Assembly (NCBI GenBank): GCA_021413665.1
Contig: JAIOPW010000005.1
Coordinates: 1-5,754, forward strand
Length of the DNA stretch: 5,754 nucleotides
Origin: Rhodocyclales bacterium
Lineage (GTDB): Bacteria; Pseudomonadota; Gammaproteobacteria; Burkholderiales; Rhodocyclaceae
Direction of reading: 5' to 3'
Of the stretch, positions 1 through 4,945 are shown piece by piece. Position 1 is the first letter of the stretch. Every line of letters starts with the position of its first letter. Both the position numbers and the translations under genes were made by a program. The notes under the pieces were generated by a model, which was not told the DNA's origin, ran no database searches, and saw nothing but the letters and a program-made list of their open reading frames with translations.

Positions 1-798
1 GTCCAGTGCCATGCCGACGATGCCGATCATCACCACGGCGAAGATCACGTTGGGCAGGGCCAGGTTGTTCCATTCGTTCCAGACGAAGTAGCCGATGCCG
101 GTGCCGCCCACCAGCATCTCGGCGGCGACGATCACCAGCCAGGCGATGCCCATCGAGATGCGCATGCCGGTGAGGATGGTCGGCGCCGCGGCGGGCAGGA
201 TCACCAGAAAGGCCTTGCGCAGCGGATTGACTTCCAGTGTGCGGGCGACGTTGATCCAGTCGCGCCGCACTGTGGCGACACCGAAGGCGGTGTTGATCAG
301 CATCGGCCAGATCGAGCAGATGAAAATGACGAAGATGCCCGACGCCGACGAATCCTTCAGGCTGTATAGCGCCAGCGGCATCCACGCCAGCGGCGAGATC
401 GGCTTCAGCACCTGGATGAAGGGATCGAAGGCCTTGAACAGCAGTGGCGACATGCCGATCGCGAAGCCCACCGGCAGCGCCACAAGCACTGCCAGCAGGA
501 AACCGACAGCGACGCGGGCCAGCGAATGCGCCATCTGGATGCCGATGCCCTTGTCGTTCGGACCCTTGTCGTAGAACGGATCCGACAGGTATTCGACAAA
601 GGCGCGGCCGACCGCGATGGGCGGTGGAAAGCCGCCCGCCTTGTCTGCGCCTTTGCCCATCAAGGCCGCGTACTCGGCGTCGGCGCCGGCCAGGGAGGTC
701 GACTCCTTCGGTTGCGTGGCGAGGTGCCAGGCGCCGATGAAAACCGCAAAGATCAGGAGCGAGATCAGCGCCGCCTTGAGGGTGAGCTTGGATGGCAT
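1..798 (-). CDS. nrtB: ABC transporter permease, NrtB-type (nitrate/bicarbonate/cyanate class), 3' end beyond window
   Basis: This is the inner-membrane permease subunit of an ABC importer, forming the channel fed by the binding protein encoded just upstream. The frame is open for 266 codons and runs off the window edge without a stop. Residues 8-25 form a first membrane helix. A periplasmic-type loop follows, then further helices near 92-116, 153-172, 214-230 and 250-265. The cytoplasmic EAA-like coupling loop is visible at about 184-207, beginning NVARTLEVNPLRKAF and ending in ILPAAAP, which is the typical spacing for binding to the ATPase. Loop wording such as LKPISPLAWMPLALY matches the NrtB/SsuC permease family. 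The start at 798 is supported by GGAG six bases upstream; that GGAG overlaps the stop codon of the binding-protein gene (TGAGGAG), so the two genes are probably translationally coupled. The substrate class is inferred from the partner. The family call is firm, the exact substrate is not. Confidence 0.88.
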   Translation of the reverse strand, partial: MPSKLTLKAALISLLIFAVFIGAWHLATQPKESTSLAGADAEYAALMGKGADKAGGFPPPIAVGRAFVEYLSDPFYDKGPNDKGIGIQMAHSLARVAVGFLLAVLVALPVGFAIGMSPLLFKAFDPFIQVLKPISPLAWMPLALYSLKDSSASGIFVIFICSIWPMLINTAFGVATVRRDWINVARTLEVNPLRKAFLVILPAAAPTILTGMRISMGIAWLVIVAAEMLVGGTGIGYFVWNEWNNLALPNVIFAVVMIGIVGMALD

Positions 799-808
799 GG
801 CGCGCTCC

Positions 809-2155
809 TCAGGTCTTCCTGATCGCGAAGCTGTCGACGTAGGCGTCGGCCTTCAGGGGGTCGAACTCCTTTCCCATGACCTTGAACTTCTTCATGGTTT
901 CCTTGGGCGGCATCATGCCGACTTCAGTCATGTACTTCTTGGCGTCGGTCAGCAGGTAGACCTTCTCGGCAATCCCCTTGTAGTTGACATCGCCCTTGAC
1001 ATAGCCCCAGCGTTTCATCTGCGTCAGGATCCAGTAGGCCATCGAGTACCACGGGAAGGGGTCGTAGTCGACACGCTCGGGTACGTTGCGCACGTTGCCC
1101 AGGCCGTCGGCAAACTTGCCGGTGAGCACCTGTTCGAGCACCGCCTTGGGCTGGTTCAGGTAGTTGGCCGGCGACAGGACTTCGGCCATGATCGGGCGGC
1201 TCTTCGGGTCGCGCGCCATCGCCGCCGACTTCAGGATCGCGCGGTAGAGCGCGGCGAAGGTGTTCGGGTTTTGCTTGATGAACTCCGTCGGTACGGCGAA
1301 GGAGCAGCAGGGGTGGCCATCCCAGATTTCGCGCGACAGGACGTGGATGAAACCCACCTCGTCGAACACGGCGCGCTGGTTGACCGGATCCGGGCCGAGG
1401 AAACCGTCGATGTTGCCGGCGCGCAGGTTGGCCACCATTTCGGGCGGCGGCACCACGCGCAACTGGATGTCGGTGTCGGGGTTGATGCCGTGCTCGGCCA
1501 GGTAGTAGCGCAACAGGTAGTTGTGCATCGAAAATTCGAACGGGATGGCGAACTTGAATCCCTTCCAGTTCTTCGGGTCGCGGTTGGTCTTGTGCTTGGT
1601 GGCGAGCACGATGGCCTGGCCGTTGATGTTCTGGATGGTCATCACGCTGGTCGGCGAGGCGTTGGAACCGACGCCCATCGAGATCGCGATCGGCATCGGC
1701 GCCAGCATGTGGCTGGCGTCGTATTCCTTGTTCAGCACCTTGTCGCGGATCAGCGCCCAGCCGGCCGTCTTCATCATGCTGACGTTGAGCCCTTCCTTCT
1801 TGTAGAAGCCCAGCGGGTCGGCCATGATCAGTGGGCTCGCGCAGGTGATCGGGATGAAGCCGAGCTTGAGGTCCTTCTTTTCCAGCGAGCCCTTTTCCTG
1901 CGCCATGGCTTCCAGCGCGCCGAAGGGGATCAGCGAGGAAATCGCCGCCCAGGCGGTCGAGGCGCCGACCGTCGACAGGAACTTGCGGCGTTCGACATCC
2001 TGGGGGAACAAGGCGCGCATCACTGTGGTTTCGATTACGCGGCGGTTCAACGCCTCGGTCTCGGCCAGCTCATGTTCGCTCTGGCTGCCGTGCTGCCCGC
2101 AACTGCAGCCGGAATGCAGGGCGACGTTTGGATCGAAAGGGTTGTGCAGTGACAT
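809..2155 (-). CDS. nrtA: NrtA/CmpA-family ABC substrate-binding protein with Tat signal
   Basis: This is a 448-residue periplasmic binding protein that would capture an oxyanion (nitrate, bicarbonate or cyanate type) for the NrtB-like permease. Residues 1-55 are a hydrophilic leader with Cys17, Cys19 and several His. A twin-arginine signal follows (ERRKFL, arginines 56-57), with a hydrophobic stretch to about residue 80 and likely cleavage near AMA (about 83-85). The mature domain starts KKDLKLGFIPITCASPLIMA and continues with AGW (131-133), GQ (179-180), SMHNYLLRYYL (209-219), PPPEM and NIDGFLGPDP, all characteristic of the family. The start at 2155 is chosen because AAGGAG lies six bases upstream and a sigma-54 promoter would start transcription near 2181. 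The frame stays open to 2254, but that upstream Met lies upstream of the predicted transcript start. His211 and Trp133 probably correspond to anion-pocket residues of NrtA; the pocket Lys appears replaced within HPCC (281-284), so the substrate is uncertain. Confidence 0.9.
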   Translation of the reverse strand: MSLHNPFDPNVALHSGCSCGQHGSQSEHELAETEALNRRVIETTVMRALFPQDVERRKFLSTVGASTAWAAISSLIPFGALEAMAQEKGSLEKKDLKLGFIPITCASPLIMADPLGFYKKEGLNVSMMKTAGWALIRDKVLNKEYDASHMLAPMPIAISMGVGSNASPTSVMTIQNINGQAIVLATKHKTNRDPKNWKGFKFAIPFEFSMHNYLLRYYLAEHGINPDTDIQLRVVPPPEMVANLRAGNIDGFLGPDPVNQRAVFDEVGFIHVLSREIWDGHPCCSFAVPTEFIKQNPNTFAALYRAILKSAAMARDPKSRPIMAEVLSPANYLNQPKAVLEQVLTGKFADGLGNVRNVPERVDYDPFPWYSMAYWILTQMKRWGYVKGDVNYKGIAEKVYLLTDAKKYMTEVGMMPPKETMKKFKVMGKEFDPLKADAYVDSFAIRKT

Positions 2156-2161
2156 GATGAA

Positions 2162-2167
2162 CTCCTT
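2162..2167 (-). promoter_or_regulatory. Ribosome-binding site of the nrtA-like gene
   Basis: On the minus strand this reads AAGGAG and lies six bases before the ATG at 2155. It decides the start codon, because the in-frame upstream ATGs at 2254 and 2224 lie upstream of the predicted transcription start. Confidence 0.8.
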
Positions 2168-2191
2168 GAGAGAGGGATTTGCCTGTTGCTC

Positions 2192-2207
2192 TGCATCAAC
2201 CGTGCCA
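2192..2207 (-). promoter_or_regulatory. Sigma-54 (-24/-12) promoter for the nrtA-nrtB operon
   Basis: On the minus strand the site reads TGGCACGGTTGATGCA. Against the sigma-54 consensus TGGCACG-N4-TTGCW only one position differs, and the invariant GG and GC pairs have the correct spacing. Transcription would start near 2181, giving a leader of about 26 bases with the ribosome-binding site about 14 bases into it, which fits the gene start well. RpoN promoters need an activator; NtrC-like sites lie upstream. Sigma-54/NtrC control is known for several nitrate assimilation transport operons. No competing sigma-70 promoter is evident between this site and the gene. Confidence 0.78.
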
Positions 2208-2250
2208 CCCCTCTCCTTAGGCATAAATGCGTGGTACGGACGTCTAGCGC

Positions 2251-2265
2251 GCATCCAAGCGGTGC
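2251..2265 (-). promoter_or_regulatory. Probable NtrC-binding site 1 (proximal)
   Basis: The plus strand reads GCATCCAAGCGGTGC. Against the NtrC consensus GCACY-N5-RGTGC, the right half matches fully and the left half four of five. Its centre (2258) lies about 77 bases upstream of the predicted sigma-54 start, a normal enhancer distance. Confidence 0.55.
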
Positions 2266-2287
2266 ATCGGCGGCAGGTACATGCACC
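2261..2287. repeat. Inverted repeat GGTGCAT-N13-ATGCACC
   Basis: The arms at 2261-2267 and 2281-2287 are perfect 7-base inverted copies separated by 13 bases. Each arm contains one NtrC-like half-site, so the symmetry may come partly from two enhancer sites in opposite arrangement. It could also be an operator for another dimeric regulator. A second perfect repeat, GGTACA (2276-2281) with TGTACC (2299-2304), interlocks with it. Confidence 0.5.
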
Positions 2288-2297
2288 AATTCAAAGC
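2283..2297 (-). promoter_or_regulatory. Possible NtrC-binding site 2 (distal, weaker)
   Basis: The plus strand reads GCACCAATTCAAAGC. The left half is a perfect GCACC; the right half matches RGTGC at three of five positions. The centre is 32 bp from site 1, about three helical turns, so both would lie on the same DNA face. As I recall, the two strong enhancer sites of enteric glnA have the same spacing. A further GCACC half-site begins at 2305. Confidence 0.42.
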
Positions 2298-2334
2298 CTG
2301 TACCGCACCAAATCGAGCGTCGCTGCGCCACCCC

Positions 2335-2340
2335 TATAAT
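2335..2340 (+). promoter_or_regulatory. Possible -10 element facing the CopD-family gene
   Basis: This is a perfect TATAAT on the plus strand, 90 bases before the ATG at 2431, in otherwise GC-rich sequence. No good -35 is present: the best hexamer at 16-18 bp spacing matches about three of six positions, and there is no TG extension. If it is used, an activator may be needed, or the promoter is weak. Confidence 0.33.
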
Positions 2341-2430
2341 CGACAGCGCTTTGTGTTCCCGCGCCGCTACCCGTTGCTGGTGCTCCGGAACAGAATCCGC
2401 AACCTCACATCAGTCACCGGAGCCCCGCCC

Positions 2431-2874
2431 ATGAACCGCTTTCTTGTCCTGATCCACCTGTTGGCGGTGATTGTCTGGATCGGCGGCATGTTCTTCGCCC
2501 ACGTCTGCCTGCGGCCGGTCGCCGCCGCGCAGTTGCAGCCTCCACAGCGCCTGCCGCTGCTGGCCGCCATCCTCGGGCGCTTTTTTGTCGCGGTCGGCTG
2601 GGCATTGGTGCTGCTGTGGGGCAGCGGCCTGGCCCGCGTTGCCCAGGCCGGCGCCGCGGTTCCCTGGAACTGGCATGTGATGCTCGGCATCGCGACGGTG
2701 ATGACCGTCATCCTCGGCGCGATTGTTTTCCGCTTTCACCGACCGATGGTTGCTGCCGTGGCGGCCCAGGACTGGCCGAAGGCCGGCGCAGCGATGAACG
2801 CGATCCGCAAGCTGGTGCTGGTAAATCTGGCTCTGGGCTTCGTCACCGTTGCAGTGGCAATACTCGGCGCCTGA
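2431..2874 (+). CDS. CopD-family small integral membrane protein
   Basis: A 147-residue protein made almost entirely of four predicted membrane helices, at about 5-26, 48-70, 81-101 and 126-145. The opening HLLAVIVWIGGMFFAHVCLRP, with His9, the WIGGMFF segment and His24, matches short stand-alone proteins of the CopD superfamily. So do LPLLAAILGRFF and the QDWPKAGAAMNAIRKLVLVN segment. Longer CopD proteins have been linked to copper uptake across the inner membrane; what the short ones carry, if anything, is unclear. The start is chosen at 2431 because GGAG (2419-2422) lies eight bases upstream and the protein then begins directly with a membrane helix; an open extension back to 2281 has no family-like sequence. 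It is transcribed away from the importer genes and ends 75 bases before arsR, which has its own promoter, so it is probably a separate unit. No copper-resistance partner is in view. Confidence 0.82.
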   Translation: MNRFLVLIHLLAVIVWIGGMFFAHVCLRPVAAAQLQPPQRLPLLAAILGRFFVAVGWALVLLWGSGLARVAQAGAAVPWNWHVMLGIATVMTVILGAIVFRFHRPMVAAVAAQDWPKAGAAMNAIRKLVLVNLALGFVTVAVAILGA

Positions 2875-2883
2875 TACGCCACA

Positions 2884-2901
2884 CCGGGCACATTGTCCCG
2901 G
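2884..2901 (+). other. Small GC hairpin downstream of the CopD-family gene
   Basis: CCGGG (2884-2888) and CCCGG (2897-2901) can pair around an 8-base loop, ten bases after the stop codon. No T-run follows, so a canonical intrinsic terminator is not supported. It may slow readthrough into arsR or mean nothing. Confidence 0.25.
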
Positions 2902-2913
2902 CAATAACATTCC

Positions 2914-2943
2914 TTGACGCATATATATGCCGTGGCGTATATT
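2914..2943 (+). promoter_or_regulatory. Sigma-70-type promoter of the ars-type operon
   Basis: TTGACG (2914-2919, five of six with TTGACA) is followed after 18 bases by TATATT (2938-2943, five of six with TATAAT). A 17-base spacing with GTATAT is the alternative. The predicted transcript start falls at about 2949-2951, on or next to the arsR ATG. The -10 and spacer are covered by a dyad operator. Confidence 0.7.
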
Positions 2944-2944
2944 T
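2921..2944 (+). promoter_or_regulatory. ArsR-type dyad operator overlapping the -10 element
   Basis: The core at 2923-2942 reads ATATATGCC-GT-GGCGTATAT, an inverted repeat with eight of nine arm positions complementary; one further A/T pair matches at 2921/2944. AT-rich arms around a short GC centre fit binding by a winged-helix ArsR/SmtB dimer. It covers the promoter spacer and the -10 hexamer, so bound ArsR would block RNA polymerase and autoregulate the operon. A shorter perfect palindrome, GCATATATATGC (2919-2930), overlaps its left arm. Confidence 0.62.
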
Positions 2945-2949
2945 TGTGC

Positions 2950-3288
2950 ATGGATACCCAGCTCATGTTCGATGCGGTGGCCGACGCCACCCGCCGCCGC
3001 ATCCTCGCCCTGCTGGTGAAGCAGGGCGAACTCTGCGTCTGCGAACTTACTGCCGCCCTGGACGACATCCAGCCCAAGGTTTCGCGCCATCTCGGCGTGC
3101 TCAAGGAGGCCGGCGTGGTGCTGGCGCGGCGCGAAGGCACGTGGATGTTTTATCGCCTGGAGCCGTCGCTTCCGGCATGGGCGGCGACCCTGCTGGCGAC
3201 CTTGCCCGAGGGCGCCGTACCTGAGTTCAAGGGCGACCTGAAGCGGCTCAAGGCCATGACCGGCCGTCCGGAGCGTTGTGCGGCCTGA
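2950..3288 (+). CDS. arsR: ArsR-family metalloid-responsive transcriptional repressor
   Basis: A 112-residue winged-helix repressor that should bind the dyad just upstream and leave it when arsenite or antimonite binds. The core runs MFDAVADATRRRILALL, then GELCVCEL with Cys29 and Cys31, the known thiol metal site of E. coli-type ArsR (ELCVCDL). The recognition helix is in QPKVSRHLGVLKEAGVV (41-57), and the wing is ARREGTWMFYRL (59-70). An additional Cys110 near the C-terminus could be a third thiol ligand, which is inference. The ATG at 2950 is chosen because the family starts just before MFDAVAD and because the TTG at 2914 is the -35 box itself. No convincing Shine-Dalgarno precedes it, which fits a leaderless or nearly leaderless mRNA; Met6 (2965) is the alternative start. 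It heads a same-strand cluster of five genes, with the permease gene 19 bases downstream. Confidence 0.92.
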   Translation: MDTQLMFDAVADATRRRILALLVKQGELCVCELTAALDDIQPKVSRHLGVLKEAGVVLARREGTWMFYRLEPSLPAWAATLLATLPEGAVPEFKGDLKRLKAMTGRPERCAA

Positions 3289-3307
3289 TGCCGCGAGGAA
3301 TGACCAC

Positions 3308-4357
3308 ATGAGCACACTGACCGATACGGACCACGGCGTACGCCGCCCGCCCTGGGGCTGGCTGGCCGTGGGCTTCGGTGCCTGGATCGCCGCCTACGCC
3401 AGCCTGATTCCTCTCGCCGATGCCGTGATTGCAGTGCTCGGCCTCACCCGCGCGACCCACCTGGGCGAGGCCATCCACTTCTTCTTCTATGACACGCCCA
3501 AGGTCCTGCTGCTGCTCACCGGCATCGTCTTCCTGATGGGCGTGGTGCACACCTTCGTTGCGCCGGAGCGCACCCGCGCGCTGCTCTCCGGACGGCGCCT
3601 GGGTCTCGGCAACGTCATGGCCGCCAGCCTCGGCATCGTCACGCCCTTCTGCTCCTGTTCGGCCGTGCCGCTGTTCATCGGCTTCCTCTCGGCCGGCGTG
3701 CCGCTCGGCGTTACCTTCTCCTTCCTGATCTCGGCGCCGATGGTGAACGAGATCGCGCTGGCCCTGCTGTTCGGGCTTTTCGGCTGGAAGGTCGCCGCGC
3801 TCTATCTCGCACTGGGGCTTTCCGTCGCCATTGTCGCCGGCCTGGTGATCGGGCGTCTGGGCATGGAACGCCATCTCGAAGACTGGGTCCGCGAAATGCA
3901 GGCCACACAATCTGCCGCCTACGAATCCGCCACCCCGACCTGGGCCGAGCGCATCGACGCCGGCGTCGCCCATGTGAAGGAAATCGTCGGCAAGGTCTGG
4001 CCCTGGGTGCTGGCCGGTATCGCCATCGGCGCCGGCATCCACGGCTACGTGCCTGAGGATTTCATGGTCTCGATCATGGGCAGGGATGCACCCTGGTGGT
4101 CGGTGCCGGCCGCCGTGCTGATCGGCGTGCCGATGTACACCAACGCCGCCGGCATCATCCCCATCGTCGAGGCGCTGATCGGCAAGGGCGCCGCGCTGGG
4201 CACCGTGCTGGCCTTCATGATGAGCGTGATCGCGCTCTCGCTGCCGGAGATGGTGATCCTGCGCAAGGTACTCAAACTACCGCTGATCCTCACTTTTGCC
4301 GGCGTCGTCGCCACCGGCATCCTGGTCGTCGGCTTTGTCTTCAACGCTGTCCTGTAA
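3308..4357 (+). CDS. ArsP/YraQ-family permease (COG0701, DUF318 type)
   Basis: A 349-residue inner-membrane permease with about eight to ten helices in two similar halves around a hydrophilic centre (about 186-220). The first half carries the family signature VTPFCSCSAVPLFIGFLSAG (111-130) with Cys115 and Cys117, then the FLISAPMVNE segment. The second half has LIGVPMYTNAAGIIPIVEAL (271-290), then LAFMMSVIALSLPEMVILRK (301-320). Members include ArsP, which exports trivalent organoarsenicals, and many uncharacterised permeases next to arsR and small thioredoxin-like genes. Its position directly after arsR supports a role in metalloid or organometalloid export, but the substrate cannot be read from sequence. 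The start at 3308 has GAGGA eight bases upstream; the GTG at 3278 would overlap arsR and add ten unlikely residues. The stop codon overlaps the next gene's ribosome-binding site. Confidence 0.87.
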   Translation: MSTLTDTDHGVRRPPWGWLAVGFGAWIAAYASLIPLADAVIAVLGLTRATHLGEAIHFFFYDTPKVLLLLTGIVFLMGVVHTFVAPERTRALLSGRRLGLGNVMAASLGIVTPFCSCSAVPLFIGFLSAGVPLGVTFSFLISAPMVNEIALALLFGLFGWKVAALYLALGLSVAIVAGLVIGRLGMERHLEDWVREMQATQSAAYESATPTWAERIDAGVAHVKEIVGKVWPWVLAGIAIGAGIHGYVPEDFMVSIMGRDAPWWSVPAAVLIGVPMYTNAAGIIPIVEALIGKGAALGTVLAFMMSVIALSLPEMVILRKVLKLPLILTFAGVVATGILVVGFVFNAVL

Positions 4358-4361
4358 GGAG
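4356..4361 (+). promoter_or_regulatory. Ribosome-binding site overlapping the permease stop codon
   Basis: TAAGGAG merges the permease stop (TAA, 4355-4357) with an ideal AAGGAG seven bases before the ATG at 4369. Ribosomes terminating on the permease would be placed to start the Cys-tail protein, so the two are likely produced together. Confidence 0.75.
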
Positions 4362-4368
4362 TTTCCTC

Positions 4369-4692
4369 ATGGCTGAATCCGCCCTGCATCCCTCCATCGT
4401 CGCGCTGGTCTCGCTCGCCGCCAACATCGCCGCCAGCCATCCGAAGAAGGGCCTGTGCCAGATCGAGCGCCTGCGCGGCTTCGGCATCAGCGAAGAACAG
4501 ATAGCCATGGCGGTCGACATCGCGCGCCACATCCGCGACGAAGCGGGGCAGATGCTCGACGCCGCCTTCGACGAGGAAGCGAAGCTCACTGTGGCACCCC
4601 AGACCGCCGTGTCGCCGGCGCCGACTCTTGACAAACCTTCGGCCAAGGCCGCCTGCTGTACGCCGACGGCCAAGGGCAATGCCTGCTGCTGA
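4369..4692 (+). CDS. Small protein with C-terminal Cys-Cys tail, function unknown
   Basis: A 107-residue soluble protein with no signal peptide or membrane helix. Residues 5-70 are predicted helical: HPSIVALVSLAANIAASHP, then GLCQIERLRGFGISEEQIAMA, then a charged helix to EEA. The pattern of a helix, a Cys-bearing turn and a GISEEQI-type helix resembles the core of AhpD/carboxymuconolactone-decarboxylase-like proteins. The usual CxxC is absent and only Cys30 remains, so that relationship is tentative. Residues 76-95 form a Pro/Ala/Lys linker, and the end reads AACCTPTAKGNACC, with vicinal pairs Cys96-97 and Cys106-107. Vicinal thiols bind As(III) and soft metals well, so a cytosolic metalloid-binding or delivery role for the adjacent permease is a reasonable inference. 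It lies between the permease and the thioredoxin-like gene, with tight spacing on both sides. Confidence 0.8.
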   Translation: MAESALHPSIVALVSLAANIAASHPKKGLCQIERLRGFGISEEQIAMAVDIARHIRDEAGQMLDAAFDEEAKLTVAPQTAVSPAPTLDKPSAKAACCTPTAKGNACC

Positions 4693-4714
4693 AACACTTT
4701 CAAGGAAAGCCGAC

Positions 4715-4945
4715 ATGAAAAACATCAAGGTGCTTGGCCCGGGCTGCGCCAACTGCAAGAACACCCATGCCCTGATCGAAACCGTCGCCAAAGCGAAGCA
4801 GATCGAAATCCAGCTCGAAAAAATCGAGGACCTCCAGGCCATCATGAGCTACGGCGTGATGAGCACGCCCGGCGTGGTGATCGACGGCAAGGTGGTGCAT
4901 GCCGGCGGCGTTCCGCCGCGAGCCAAGGTCGAAGGCTGGTTCTGA
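4715..4945 (+). CDS. Minimal thioredoxin-fold redox protein (small redox-active disulfide protein 2 type)
   Basis: A 76-residue cytosolic thioredoxin/glutaredoxin-like protein. The N-terminal strand MKNIKVLGPG leads into the active site CANC (Cys11, Cys14). A helix follows (NTHALIETVAKAK), then a strand and helix, and the STPGVVIDGKVVHAGG segment (50-65) supplies the cis-proline (Pro52) that faces the CxxC. The sequence GPGCANCKNT and the length of about 76-80 residues match the small redox-active disulfide protein family. Members are commonly encoded beside COG0701 permeases and arsR. It probably reduces or exchanges disulfides, perhaps keeping the permease or the Cys-tail partner in the thiol state; the partner assignment is inferred from gene order. 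The start at 4715 has AAGGA eight bases upstream. An upstream in-frame extension to 4628 overlaps the preceding gene in another frame and is rejected. Its stop overlaps the next start (TGATG). Confidence 0.9.
   Translation: MKNIKVLGPGCANCKNTHALIETVAKAKQIEIQLEKIEDLQAIMSYGVMSTPGVVIDGKVVHAGGVPPRAKVEGWF

Noticed and set aside
617..2152. 511-codon open frame on the plus strand opposite the nrtA-like gene
   Set aside because: The translation is an His/Asp/Arg/Gly/Val-rich antisense shadow of the GC-rich binding-protein gene, with no ribosome-binding site or recognisable domain. The minus-strand product has clear family motifs throughout.
2156..2254. 33-residue N-terminal extension of the nrtA-like protein (ATG at 2254)
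   Set aside because: The predicted sigma-54 transcript starts near 2181, downstream of that ATG, and the strong ribosome-binding site serves the ATG at 2155.
2305..2319. Third NtrC site
   Set aside because: Only the left half (GCACC) matches; the right half does not fit RGTGC, and its spacing to site 2 is 22 bp. It is treated as a half-site at most.
2281..2430. 50-residue extension of the CopD-family protein (ATG at 2281)
   Set aside because: It would overlap the NtrC-like sites and the TATAAT element, has an Arg-rich non-family sequence, and the ATG at 2431 has its own GGAG.
2884..2901. Intrinsic terminator after the CopD-family gene
   Set aside because: A 5-bp GC stem exists, but the following bases are GCAATAAC-like with no T-run, so it is listed only as a weak hairpin.
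2410..3315. 301-codon minus-strand open frame covering the CopD-family gene and arsR
   Set aside because: It spans two well-supported plus-strand genes and the intergenic ars promoter. Its composition (Arg, Gln, His, Gly) is typical of a complementary-strand shadow.
3248..4042. 264-codon minus-strand open frame opposite the permease
   Set aside because: Extremely Asp/Gly/Arg/His-rich low-information translation, mirrored from the permease's hydrophobic codons; no plausible start signal.
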